The translations under genes were made by a program, and so were the position numbers. A DNA stretch of 64,000 bases, from positions 682,001-746,000 of the forward strand of contig JAZAYU010000013.1 of the NCBI GenBank assembly GCA_038501625.1, in the 5' to 3' direction. The notes beneath the pieces are model-generated. The model searched no databases, was not told the DNA's origin, and saw only the letters and a program-made list of their open reading frames with translations. The DNA comes from Corbicula japonica. Taxonomy: Eukaryota > Mollusca > Bivalvia > Venerida > Cyrenidae. Of this stretch, positions 45,448 to 56,348 are shown one piece after another; position 1 is the stretch's first letter, and every line of letters begins with the position of its first letter.

Positions 45448-46171
45448 ATGTCAATATAAATGAACACTGATTATTCATCAGATTACAATTTACAGGAACC
45501 TGAATTTCCATCTGAAAATATCCAGATCCGGAAAAATATTACATTTTCCAAATGCAATGGATTTGTACCCCACCCACTTACATGTTACAAGAATTTACCA
45601 GCTGCAATGTTGACACAGCGTTATGGCAGCTCAAGCATTACAAATAAACTAAAATATACTGTTTACAAAAATTACATCTCCTAAAACAGTCATTGTGGAT
45701 TTAACTCAAACATTTTTATTTTACCTTCACTTTTGTTGTCCACTTCATTGCATGACGTCAAACAGTTCTATACAGCTTCAAATGGGGTATTATGTCAAAC
45801 TTAGTTGATACGGGTCTGACCAGATCCAAAGATCATCTACCGGTAAACCTGTTTATGAATAATTAAATAAACAATATACATATAATAAATAAATACATGA
45901 TTATTCTTTCTTCCAGGATGCTAAATTCACCCGAAATGCATTTAAGAGATACTATTAAATAAATTCATATAATTTGTGAAGTTCCTGTTCTGTATACTCA
46001 GTGAATCCCTGAGGTTCTACTCTTCTTCTTTTGGTTTTCCCATGTTATTTTGAGAATATCTGTTCTGATTAAATGACCTGTGAGACATCATTGAATGGAG
46101 TGCAAGACAAAATTGAAAGTAGTAAAAACTTCTGATAGCGGATTTCACTGACTGTTCCAAGGCGGTAACCA
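45448..46171. other. No recognisable feature
   Basis: Mixed spacer without a repeat shared elsewhere in the window. The 74-codon frame at 45460-45684 has no recognisable motif and I do not call it. Confidence 0.3.
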
Positions 46172-46240
46172 CTAGGGTTCTCATTTTTGTTCATTGTTAT
46201 TGGCGTCTCTTTTGAAACTGATCATTTTTATTAACAATGC
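46172..46240. repeat. Short dispersed repeat, copy 2
   Basis: Partner of 42017-42080. Confidence 0.45.
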
Positions 46241-46905
46241 TCTCTCCCTCTCTTCTCTTGACTGTGTGGTGAGGCTGTTTTTTCTGAATGTGGCGATTCC
46301 CAATATGCATTTCAGAAGGTCTACATATAATGTGCAATTATTCAGAAAACCCTGTGTCAGCTATGCAGCTGGTTATGACTTGGGAATGGGTTATGATATG
46401 GGAAAATTGCATTCATGTCAGATCTGGATATTATCTGATGCCAATGGAAATTCAGGTTCTTTTGATCAAATGCATAAAATGCATTCATTAATATATCTGT
46501 TAAATTAATTCATGTATGATTTTAAACTTACTTTAAACACAATTTTCAACAGATCTAAATGTGTTAAAAATAAATCATTGTGAATCAGATGCTTTATGTT
46601 TGAAGCATTCAAATGGAAATTTTTATAAAAATCTTACACGATATTCGTTAATCGTACAAAATCCGACTTCTTTCAATGCAATACATTGAAATGATTTTAT
46701 TACCTACATCGCTACAAGGTTCCACAATAAATAGCCACAATGATTAGGGCCCTAAATTAAAAAAAAGTTTTGCCTCGTCCTACTCAGCGGAAACTCCTAC
46801 TTTCATTTTGGAGAGTGCATTAAATGACGTAACAGGACGTAACGTTTAATAAAACCTAAAGAGCCAAAATCTCGTTTACTGCGGTATAGTCTTTCGAATC
46901 TAAAC
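46241..46905. other. No recognisable feature
   Basis: AT-rich. Overlapping short frames at 46194-46508 lack any family signature. Confidence 0.25.
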
Positions 46906-47034
46906 ATGGTAAATTTCAGCCAACTGTTGAAGACGGTCAGTATTCTGGAAGAAGAATATAAAGTTTCAGTTTTACAAAGATTTTGTAACGTTACCATTCG
47001 TAAACCACCAAATCCACCTCCATTTTCCATATGA
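46906..47034 (+). CDS. Possible short exon or micro-ORF, unknown
   Basis: From a good start context (aaacATGG) the frame reads MVNFSQLLKTVSILEEEYK, continues as a second amphipathic stretch and ends with a proline-rich tail (RKPPNPPPFSI) before TGA: 42 residues. Composition is more protein-like than the surrounding AT-rich frames, with heptad-like leucines. The opposite strand is also open here (46803-47030), so one of the two may be chance. I do not recognise a family. It could be the first exon of a longer gene or a random frame. Confidence 0.2.
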   Translation: MVNFSQLLKTVSILEEEYKVSVLQRFCNVTIRKPPNPPPFSI

Positions 47035-47381
47035 AATTCTATTTACAAAGAGAAATGCTATTGTCTATATACATTCAAATGTAACCTGGGTGTTATAAAA
47101 CATTGCATCACGAAAATAACTCGATAAATACTTACTATTCAGTTGATTGCGATGGATTTTTCGTCTTAATTGAGTGTTGTCGAATCCAATAATGGCGATC
47201 CGCCATTAGGTATTCATGCGCGTTCATGTCTCAAAATCTTGTCTTACGTTCCACGAGTTAAATTTCTTCAAATATTGATTGATTCCATATGTTTAAATAT
47301 AACTTTTATCATTTTGCACAGCATTACAAAATTGACCGCTCTGCAGCATTGACTTACTTTTTGAAACTAAGAACTATATTC

Positions 47382-47455
47382 TAGGGTAGCACGCAATACT
47401 GTCGTAACAACTTTGAAATAAAGAAGGAGGTACGACAGTCTTGCATGCAACCCTA
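47382..47455. repeat. 73-bp near-perfect hairpin
   Basis: AGGGTAGCACGCAATACTGTCGTA pairs with TACGACAGTCTTGCATGCAACCCT across a short loop. It could be a small foldback element or a structured transcript; it lies 240 bases upstream of the gene 3 start codon. Confidence 0.65.
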
Positions 47456-47694
47456 AATTGTTAGGTTTGCAGTAATTCAAAACGATTGTCGAAAATTAAA
47501 CTGGGTCGTGCCGACCCAAAAATCAATGATTTGTACTTTGCATGAAAAATCTTTGCAAACCCCCCAGTATGTACTATTATTAGCAAATCAGACCACATCT
47601 GATCTATTAATATAATGAAAGAATCAGCTGTAGCTTCAATATAAAAATCAAACCATCAAGTAGATCATACTAATTAGAAATAACAAGAACCACG
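47456..47694 (+). promoter_or_regulatory. Presumed promoter and 5' UTR of TLR gene 3
   Basis: Immediately upstream of the gene 3 micro-exon. Contains GGGTCGTGCCGACCC, a palindrome. No TATA box or NF-kB site that I would defend. The assignment is positional. Confidence 0.3.
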
Positions 47695-47702
47695 ATGGAA
47701 AG
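47695..47702 (+). CDS. TLR gene 3, coding part of exon 1 (ATG GAA AG)
   Basis: ATGGAAAG followed by a consensus donor, gtaagtgg. Joined to the A at 51770 it gives M-E-R-L-A-F-S-L, extending directly into the signal peptide. It has the same length, phase and position in the gene as the exons at 380 and 10698. The alternative in-exon ATG at 51756 would translate the polypyrimidine tract of the acceptor (ttttctttcag), which argues against it. Confidence 0.7.
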
Positions 47703-47939
47703 GTAAGTGGATTTTTTTTAATTAAAGTGAGGTTTTAAAACAATTTTTAAATCTATTCGATAAAATGTAAACGTTATTAATTGTTTTAAGACATGTTATG
47801 CAAATTGTCCATCAAAAAAGAATTAAATGCATTTCAATTTAATCTTTGGTTGTTGAAATAAGATAGCATCATCATCTGAATACTTTTATATTTATTTAGT
47901 TGAATTATAAGATCTTTGTGACAACATAAACATTGGAAT

Positions 47940-48180
47940 TTAACCATTTCCTGTACAGATACTCCTTTATTGCCAGGGCGAACAGTTTAGATCCAGTTCC
48001 ACGGCACATCCATGCCGTCTGATCAGGATCTCAACTGTTCGCTTTTTGATTCATTAGGTTATTTCTGACCGAAATGCGACCAGTGCAGATCCTGATCAGA
48101 CGGCACGGATGTGCCGGCTGATCTGGATCTACACTGGTCGCACATGCGTAAAAATGCGTATCTGTACAGGAAAGGGTTAA
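47940..48180. mobile_element. piggyBac-like MITE copy 7
   Basis: TTAACCATTTCCTGTACAGA to ACAGGAAAGGGTTAA with both TTAA sites. The second palindrome is perfect in CAGACGGCACGGATGTGCCG. Confidence 0.85.
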
Positions 48181-48589
48181 ATAAGGCTCTAAAACTTACT
48201 TTATTTATTCATTAGGTTATTTAATTATTTTATTATATATTTGAAGACTTTTTTAATTTTGATATTTAATAATTGTTAAAATAAGATAAGCAGATATATT
48301 TTAGCTTTATTGACTGTGTTAAAACCTGCTTTGAAAATTCTGCTTATAACAGACTTATAACAGACTTAAATATGATTCCACTTTTTCTTTAATAGTTAAT
48401 TGATATCATCAGTTGAATGCAGTGTTATATACGATTTCATAATAAGATCTTAGTTAGGCATTTCAAATAAGGCAGTAAATAATTCTTAATTCTTTTCATC
48501 ACATTAATGAATAAGTTTCTCCTGATAGTCTTTAATTATTAAACCTTCCAGTCAGATTATTGTCTACATGATAAGGGAATACATATTTA

Positions 48590-49390
48590 GCAGTGTGATC
48601 AGGATCTACACCATTTGGTTATAAATATTCTTACAGTCAGATCACGGTCTGCATGATAAGGGAATACATATTTTGCAGTCTGATCAGGATCTACACCATT
48701 TGGTTATACATATTCTTATGGTCAGATCACAGTCCATGCCAATTGGTATTACAAATTCTTGCAATTTTGACCTGGGTCTAAAACACTTGGTTGTACATAG
48801 TCTTGCAGTCACATCATTTTCTACACTAGTAGGTCATACATAATAATCAGGCAGTCTGATTAGGTTTTTAATAACACTTTTGCAGTCATATCTAGGTTTG
48901 AAACCAATTGGTTATTTGCAGTCTGATCAGGGTCTACACTATGGTTATACACGCATCTGCATTCTGATCAGGGTCTACATTATATGGTTATACACACATC
49001 TGCATTCTGATCAGGGTCTACATTATATGGTTGTACACACATCTGCAGTCTGATCAGGGTCTACACTATGGTTATACACACATCTGCTGTCTGATCAGAG
49101 TCTACACTATATGGTTATACACACATCATTCTGCAGTCTGATCAAGGTCTACATTATATGGTTGTACACACATCTGCAGTCTGATCAGGGTCTACACTAT
49201 ATGGTTATACACACATCTGCAGTCTGATCAGGGTCTACACTTTATGGTTATACGCACATCTGCAGTCTGATCAGGGTCTACACTTTATGGTTATACACAC
49301 ATCTGCAGTCTGATCAGGGTCTACACTTTATGGTTATACACACATCTGCAGTCTGATCAGGGTCTACACTTTAGGGTTATACAAACTTTT
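48590..49390. repeat. 43-bp satellite with degenerate left flank
   Basis: From about 48900 there are some eleven head-to-tail units (TGCAGTC at 49261 and 49304) of TGCAGTCTGATCAGGGTCTA, CACT and TATGGTTATACACACATC. The left part, 48590-48900, holds longer, more diverged relatives (GATCAGGATCTACACCATTT). The final five units are almost identical. Confidence 0.85.
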
Positions 49391-49719
49391 GCCGTCTTCA
49401 GTAAGCAGAATATTTTTAGTTTATGTCCCTTTCATAAAGACAGCAAAAAAGTGGCATGATTTTTAGAGCTTCGTATCCAGAATTCACTAAGTTAGCTGTG
49501 TCCTCTAACCAGGTTGAACAAGAAATTATTAATAAATTATGGTTTTCTTATTTCATTTATACAGAGCAAACAAACTGTTCAATGTTCATTATGCTTACAC
49601 AAGCATTCAGCCTTACTGAATATTATCAATGATTCATGCTTGGGGAATATTTAATTTCTCTTTTAAATACAAATGGCATAATAGCTTCCGTTATTTAAAC
49701 TTGAATGTTTTTCAACATA

Positions 49720-51401
49720 CAGGGTTTCCCCCAGGATTTCAGGAAGGGTCGTCGCAGCATAGACTAATTTTATCCATTTTGTCACGCGCTGCAACACAGT
49801 GTTTCATTTTCAGTCTTATGCATATATATCATTTTTGCTTCTCATTTAAATAAATAAATGAAAAAAATAAGTTTTGTTTTTATTCTTAAGTGGCTTTATT
49901 CATTTAAAGCCTTTTAAATGACATACATGTTAATAATAAATGTGTATTCACACACTCTGTTCTGTGGCTGCTGTAGGTTAAAAGATTTATAACAAAGATT
50001 CAAAAGTCGTAAATTAAATTCTTACACCAAAAAATTTTATGCTTTATGAAACACAAATCCTAATTATATTACAACGGCTGAAATTCCTCAGATCTGATCA
50101 TTTGTAATTAGATCTAATATCAATTAGAAATATCTATGAACACAAAAACTAAAATAAATGGAAATTACAATATAATGTGCTTATTTGTAATTATATAAAG
50201 ATGTTTCAGGAAAACTGAAAGCATTTTTTTTTTCAATAAAACATTTTTTGATGGTGGAAACTACAAAGTTGCACTTTTTATTACCTCCCTTTTTTCAAGA
50301 TCGGCAAAAGTTGCACGAACCGTGCTCTTTTTCCGTAATCGCCGTTTCTTCTCAAATACAGAACAAACGGACCACGAATATCACCTTTCGCTTTTTTGAT
50401 TGCAATTAAAACTCGTATAATTTACTAATTATACCTACCCGTGCGAAATGATGCGCCATGCCTTGTCAATTAAAGAACAATAGGAACGCGAATAATAACT
50501 CGCGCTTTTTATATTAAAAAAACTTCTATAATTTACATAAACTTGATGTGCCATGCTTTCTCTGATACATAAGCCCAACAAAAAAATTATCGTACCATTG
50601 TCCCATTTGCAAAACATGAAATAAAATCGATCATTTTAACCGCGCTATGTCTAGAAAGAAAAATTATAACCGTAAACGGCTTCTGAAGTCGATCTACTGT
50701 ATGACGTCATTTGTGTAAACTTTCGCTGCGGCATATGACAATATTGAATTTCAGCGTATTTTGGATTGAAAATGTGTTTCAAGTGTTTCTCTTTTGTTCT
50801 GCGGATGTTCTAAGATCAAACCGACTATGTTCTGAAAACGATGCCAGCGTCTAGGTTATTTTGTTTTCGATTTACTCGAAATGAAAATGGCTTTGTTGCT
50901 GTTGTTGAATTTCATTAGAGGCAATGTTACGGAATAATCAAGATGTCAGAAAGTTATATTTTCCGTGGATATTATCAAAAAGGGGATGCTTTAGTTCCTT
51001 CCTTCTTTGCTCGAAATGGTCAGATGGCAGAAGTAAGTCATTTTTATAAAGTTTTGTTCTGATTACTCACAACGCGGATGAATAGTAATTCGGCTACGAT
51101 TTATATCACATGCGGTCATAATCAACTGCCGCCAACATGTGGGCGGAGCCGACATGCCTTATCCATCAGTTCTTGTTACTGATTGGTTAACTCGCAAAGC
51201 TGATGACGCTGTCAATTATCGGCGCGATCAGCTGTCTCTTGTTTATTAAGAAGAGTTTTCATACTGATAATGCAATCAACAGGTACACAAGTCGCTGCGG
51301 GAGATAAGGCATGGCGGACAAATTATGGCATGTCGCAAATTGGGTCCTGAAATTATGGCTTGTCGCATGCGACAAGCGAAAATAGCCTGGGGGAAACCCT
51401 G
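49720..51401. mobile_element. DNA transposon with CAGGGTTTCCCCCAGG ends
   Basis: CAGGGTTTCCCCCAGG (49720-49735) and CCTGGGGGAAACCCTG (51386-51401) are perfect inverted repeats, flanked on both sides by ACATA. The right part also carries GTCGCATGCGACAAG. Such ends recall hAT-like elements, but an 8-bp duplication is not seen, so the superfamily is open. The 1.68 kb interior lacks a full transposase; one exon-like frame is at 50943-51032. Confidence 0.8.
50943..51032 (+). CDS. Exon-like frame inside the CAGGGTTTCCCCC element
   Basis: ATG at 50943 opens exactly 30 codons (MSESYIFRGYYQKGDALVPS and on to QMAE), followed at once by a consensus donor, gtaagt, so the frame ends in phase 0 at an intron. 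It is preceded by a GC-richer, promoter-like stretch. It looks like the first exon of the element's own gene or of a captured host gene. No further exon was recognised before the right end. No family recognised. Confidence 0.35.
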
Positions 51402-51769
51402 ACATAGTGTGACCGTTCTGAAATATCTTCATTGACTGCTATGCTCCTGTTACCACACTATAGGTCCATTAAGTAGATTTTTTGGCATATTTTGACCTTA
51501 AAACCCAAAGCTCGGCCAAATTAACATAAACACTTGTGAAAAGTTTGGTTGAAATCTGTTGAGTGGTTGCTACGTCTTAAAACTTGTTTTGTGGCTTGTG
51601 AATAATTATGTTAATAAAGAAAATGCTGTTCATGTATCTTTAATGACTTTTGTGCTCTTGTTAAAGATAAATTTCTTTAACAATTGTTTTATGAAACTAT
51701 GTGAATATTTTTTTCAGAGAGTGTACATTTTCTATCAGAGATAGGAAAACTGTAAATGTTTTCTTTCAG

Positions 51770-54266
51770 ATTAGCATTTTCCCTGTTGCTCCTAATCATA
51801 ATGCCAGTACAAGCTCTAGAAGAATGCAAAGGGGGTAACCTATGGCAACCAAAATGGGCCAATCAGACAACAGATGACATCCGAGATGATCTTTGCTGTG
51901 ATTCTTACTGTGCTCAACAAACAACAAATGATCTTGAAAGAGAAAAATACAATGAATGCTGTACATGTCGCTCCAGCACAACATGGGAAGATACAGAGAC
52001 CGAGCTTTACATAGAATATATATCTGTTCTTGGCAAAAGTGTCGTGTTTTCAGACAAACCTTACAATAACAGTAAAGTCTATAAAATAGTATTCACCGAC
52101 GAACAAATGACAGAGTTTCCCAGCAATCTGTGCAACTGGGACAAAGACAGTAGTATTGTGAATCATTACTCCAAATATTCTGAAGATATAAAACCATTCT
52201 GGAATAATATTACTACCATAGACTTCAGAAATAACAAAATAAGATGGATTCCAGATATCAACTGTTTGTACCGACTTGACAGTCTTAACCTACGGAATAA
52301 CCAGCTTACAACTGTTTCTAACACATCCTTTTCAAATCTTACACGCTTACGTTTTATCGACTTTGCTGAAAACTGGATCAACAAAATCGACCCAAAGATC
52401 TTTACATCGCCAAGTCTGAATTTGTTAATTATGAACTTGAGTCATAATTCATTGGAGAAGTTAGATGTCTCAAATATGATAAGCCTTTATCCATTTTGCA
52501 AGTTTGACTATGACAATAATAAAATCACCAAACTAGAAAATGAACAAAACTTTACTTTGTCAAGTGATAGAACATACGGACCTGGTTTTGTTTCCATAAA
52601 AAATAATCGAATTCAAAGTTGGCCTGATTTTAAAGAACTATTGCAATTAAATGCCTTAAATGAAATCGGAAAATTATTTAAATTTGGTTTTGACTTTAGA
52701 GGTATCCCTATTATCTGTGATTGTCGTTTAGAGCCATTTTTGACGCTTGCTATAGATATCGTGGGCACTGTTTGGAGAGATTATCAGAATGTCACTTGCA
52801 CAGGACCTCCCAAGTACAAGGGAACACCCGTTGTTAAAGTCCCACTGTCAGACCTGATATGTAACGTGACTGCCGAGAACTGCCAAAAAGAATGTTGCCC
52901 AAATGAATGCACCTGTACAGACAAACCAAATGAAAACACACTTTATGTAGATTGCAGCAATAAAGGACTAAAAACATTTCCACTTTTACCGAAGTCAAAG
53001 TTTTCAGCATACGTATCCCTAAACTTATCCAACAACAACATTGAATACATAGACAAAATGACCTATCTCGCAAACATTTCACTCCTTAACATCTCCAACA
53101 ATAATCTGAAAGAAATTGACAATGAAATAGCACAGTTGCTTGAGAATGCCTCTCACATTGACCTATCTAACAACCCACTGCTACGACAGTTGCCACAAAT
53201 GATGCAGTATCATAATGTGTGTGCTAGAAACATGAAACATTTGACAATTGAATGTGGCTGCCATTCTCTGTGGATCCAGCAATGGCTCAGTTCTAGATCT
53301 TGTGTCACAAATAAACAACTATTCAACTGCACAATTCCTGGCATTGGACTCAGACCTGCCCTGATGTTTTCAAGCACTGATGTGAAGTGTTCAGCTCGGG
53401 GTTTCCAATTCTTACGGGAAATACTGATTGCAGCACTGATTCTTATTCTAATTATCATGGGATCTTTGACTTACTTTTTTCGATATGAGATACTCATAAT
53501 TTTGCTTAGCCTCAGGCAGAAAAGCAAAAATGCCATCAATCCTCTCCAACCGTATGATGTGTTTATTTCTTTTAATGATAGTGATGAAGTTGTTACAGCC
53601 TGGATCAACAAATTTCTTGAACCAAACTTGGTGGAAACTGGATATAATGTTTTCAATCCAAGTAGAGATATAGATTACGGAGCAGAACGTGATGCAGAAG
53701 TGATTTCCACCCTCTCTAACACTCGTAACTTTCTTCTTATCCTCACTGACAGTTATCTGACTGAACCAGTCGAAGGACAGCGCTCGTGGACAGAAAATGA
53801 ATGGAAATATGGCTGGAATCAGTTCAAAAGTGACCGATCCAAGAATATTGTTCTCATAAACTTTGACCACACATCATCATTTGATGTTGAACATCGACCA
53901 ATCAGGGCATTCCTTAGAGTTGGGAGCACTGTTCAATTTAAGAATCATAACAGAAATATAATGAAAGAAATCCACAGAAAGCTTGGAAACCCCTTCCCTC
54001 TCATTGAAACGAAATATGAACAAAACTGTAAACCATCTATTTCAAAAGATTTATTTTTAGCAAAGACTGAGCGAACATTTAAGCCAGAATGTGACCTGAA
54101 AGCCACCAAGCAGGTTGTGAACATAAATTTCAGAAAGAACTCTTGTACATACAGGAAATGTGAAGCTTGTAAAATAAAGAAGAAACATAGTCAGGAGACT
54201 TTAACAATCAAACAGCCACCACCCATCTTCAAGATCTTTAATCCAGCAACTGCCATACAAATATAA
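51770..54266 (+). CDS. Toll-like receptor, gene 3 (exon 2)
   Basis: Encodes about 834 residues with exon 1; complete. Counting from the in-frame ATG at 51756: Cys cluster C47, C48, C52, C68, C69, C71; LRR block 1 about 150-295; LRRCT about 320-370 (CDCRLEPF); LRRNT 376-400 (CCPNECTC); LRR block 2 about 408-480; LRRCT 500-545 (CGCHSLW); membrane helix about 554-576; TIR 599-747 with YDVFISF, RDIDYG and TENEWKYGWNQF; basic tail with CTYRKCEACK at 797-806 and PPIFKIFNP. It acts as a membrane pattern receptor signalling through its TIR domain. The membrane segment differs from genes 1 and 2 (ILIAALILILIIMG), but the TIR is close. The start is assigned by splice phase and the upstream micro-exon. 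Confidence 0.95.
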
Positions 54267-54294
54267 TAGCTTTAATTACAAGAAAGATCGCTCT

Positions 54295-54960
54295 ATAATA
54301 CAAGACTGATCCCACAAGCATATGGTCTGCTTACCCAACCTAATTGTTCAAGACCTTTCACACAAATATACGAGACTGATCATGGAATCATACTAGACTG
54401 AACATGTAATATGAGACCAACGAATCATAGGCAACTGATCATAGGCCATTATGCTATGAAACTGATCCTGCAATCATATGAGATTAATCATACAACCTGA
54501 TACAGATTTCTATATCATATAAGACTGATCACACAATCACATGAGACTTACTATGCAGTAATATGAAGCTGATCATGAAGGATATGAGACCAGTCTCACA
54601 ATCATGAGTCTGATCACACAACCATGACTTTGATTTTTCAATATAATCACCCAATCTAATGAGAGTGATCATACACTCACATGAGACCAATCACACAATC
54701 ATATGACTCTGAACCACAATCATGAGACTCATCACACAATCTCATGACTGATCACACAATTATATGAGGCTGATATTACAATCACATGACTCCAATCACA
54801 AAAATTATGAGTGTCATACAATCATATGACACCGATCACAAAATCATATAACACTAATCACAGAATAATGATACTGATCAAACAATCATATGAGACTGAT
54901 CACACAATGGTATGACTGATCACACAAACACATGATTCTTAATCACACATTCATAATTGT
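54295..54960. repeat. Degenerate minisatellite downstream of TLR gene 3
   Basis: More than twenty loose repeats of about 20-25 bases built on GACTGATCACACAATCATAT and GAGACT. It begins 30 bases after the stop codon of gene 3 and ends shortly before a poly(A) signal, so it is probably in the 3' UTR. Confidence 0.75.
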
Positions 54961-55056
54961 TGATATTGTATAAGATCTGGCGTGATTTTTGTCTTTTGAA
55001 AATACTGTGTTATTTCTTTTTAATGTTATTTGATACTTAAACATAAAAACCTTATA

Positions 55057-55062
55057 AATAAA
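55057..55062 (+). terminator. Poly(A) signal candidate of TLR gene 3
   Basis: AATAAA about 790 bases after the stop codon, just after the minisatellite. There is no closer clean AATAAA. Placement is inferred. Confidence 0.35.
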
Positions 55063-55467
55063 GTAAGTTTTAAGTTAAAAAGTAGTTATTTGTTATTATA
55101 GATAATTTAAAATAATTAACATTAAAATTAATGTATTGACAAAAACAGGACATCTCTGGTACAAGAGCCCACTTTCAGTAACCATGGTTATACATTCTCC
55201 AACAATTCTTATTGGTATGATCTTTGAGACCTTTTGATGTGAAAAGGTGTCAATGAAATTCCTGTTTTGAATCTTGAAACCCTTAAATCCATATATATAT
55301 ATATGCATAGATATATTATCGCATGTGCTACCAGTGTAGATCCAGATTAGGAGACCGGTAGGTACTCATCAGCTTATCAAATTCCAAACCCCATTGACAA
55401 TAAATCTATATCAACCCAAGGGGCAGCTGAATTGGTAAAGTATGGTAAAAGCAGTTCCAGGGAAACC

Positions 55468-55693
55468 TTAACCGTTTCCTCCATAGATACACCTTTATTG
55501 CATGGGTGAACAGTTTAGATCCAGATTAGCCGGCACATCTGGCTAAACTGTTCGCTTTATGATTCATTAGGTTATTTCTGAGCAAAATGCGACCAGTGCA
55601 GATTCTGAGCAGACAGCACAGATGAGCTGGCTGATCTGGATCTACACTGATCGCACATGTGTAAAAATGCGTGTATATGGAGGAAAGGGTTAA
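55468..55693. mobile_element. piggyBac-like MITE copy 8
   Basis: TTAACCGTTTCCTCCATAGA to GGAGGAAAGGGTTAA; TTAA at both ends. One palindromic block is shortened. Confidence 0.8.
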
Positions 55694-55701
55694 AGAACAA
55701 T

Positions 55702-55969
55702 TTAACCCTTTACTAAATTGGATATAGCTGTTATCTCATGGATAAACAGTGTAGATAAACAGCTGACAGATCATGCCATCTGATCACGATTTACATTGTA
55801 CATTAATCTTTTAGATTTATTATGTCATTTCAGACCAAAAAGCAACAAGTGAAGATCTAGATAAAATGGCATAAATATGCCAGCTGATCTGAATCTTTTC
55901 ATCCCAGCTGATCGGAATCTACACTATTCACGAATGTGATAAAACAAGTATATATTGAGTAAAGGGTTA
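55702..55969. mobile_element. Diverged piggyBac-like MITE next to copy 8
   Basis: TTAACCCTTTACTAAATTGG at the left and TTGAGTAAAGGGTTAG at the right. The interior is recognisable but strongly diverged, with a duplicated CCAGCTGATC block. Confidence 0.6.
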
Positions 55970-56348
55970 GACAATCAGGCAGCAAATAAAAATACAAAAT
56001 TTAACCTCAATAACTAATCTGTTTGTTGTCCTAAATTACAATGATTTCTGACACCATCTTCCAATCAGCAAATGTGGATTTCAGTTCAAATCTCACTTCT
56101 GACACCATCTTCTTTTTTATTTAATGACAGTATACTGGATTAGATATATGTAACACTGAATTAATAAAATGATATTATCTATTATGTGTATAGAACATGA
56201 TGAGTAAAAGACAATTCATGTAAAGTGTATCAATTAACAGGCAAGAGTAGTCTATCCTAAAATGAAAAAAAAAATGCAATTCTACCCTGGCTGACATAAA
56301 CTCAATTGTATTATTGGACAGCAATTGTATCCAGATATAAACATTAAA

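Larger units (their letters stand above)
47703..51769 (+). other. Intron 1 of TLR gene 3
   Basis: Runs from gtaagt to the acceptor ttttctttcag at 51769. It holds a piggyBac-like MITE, degenerate and then regular 43-bp satellite repeats, and a 1.7 kb element with CAGGGTTTCCCCC ends. 48181-48585 and 51402-51750 show nothing recognisable. Confidence 0.65.

Noticed and set aside
46803..47030. 75-codon minus-strand frame
   Set aside because: Overlaps the more protein-like + strand frame at 46906 and continues into AT-rich text; no family recognised.
51756..51769. ATG at 51756 as the start of TLR gene 3
   Set aside because: The codons MFSFR translate the acceptor polypyrimidine tract; paralogues have a phase-matched splice acceptor here and a micro-exon upstream.
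53448..53870. 140-codon minus-strand frame opposite TLR gene 3
   Set aside because: Shadow of the TIR coding sequence; no motif of its own. Other frames opposite the four TLR exons were dropped for the same reason.
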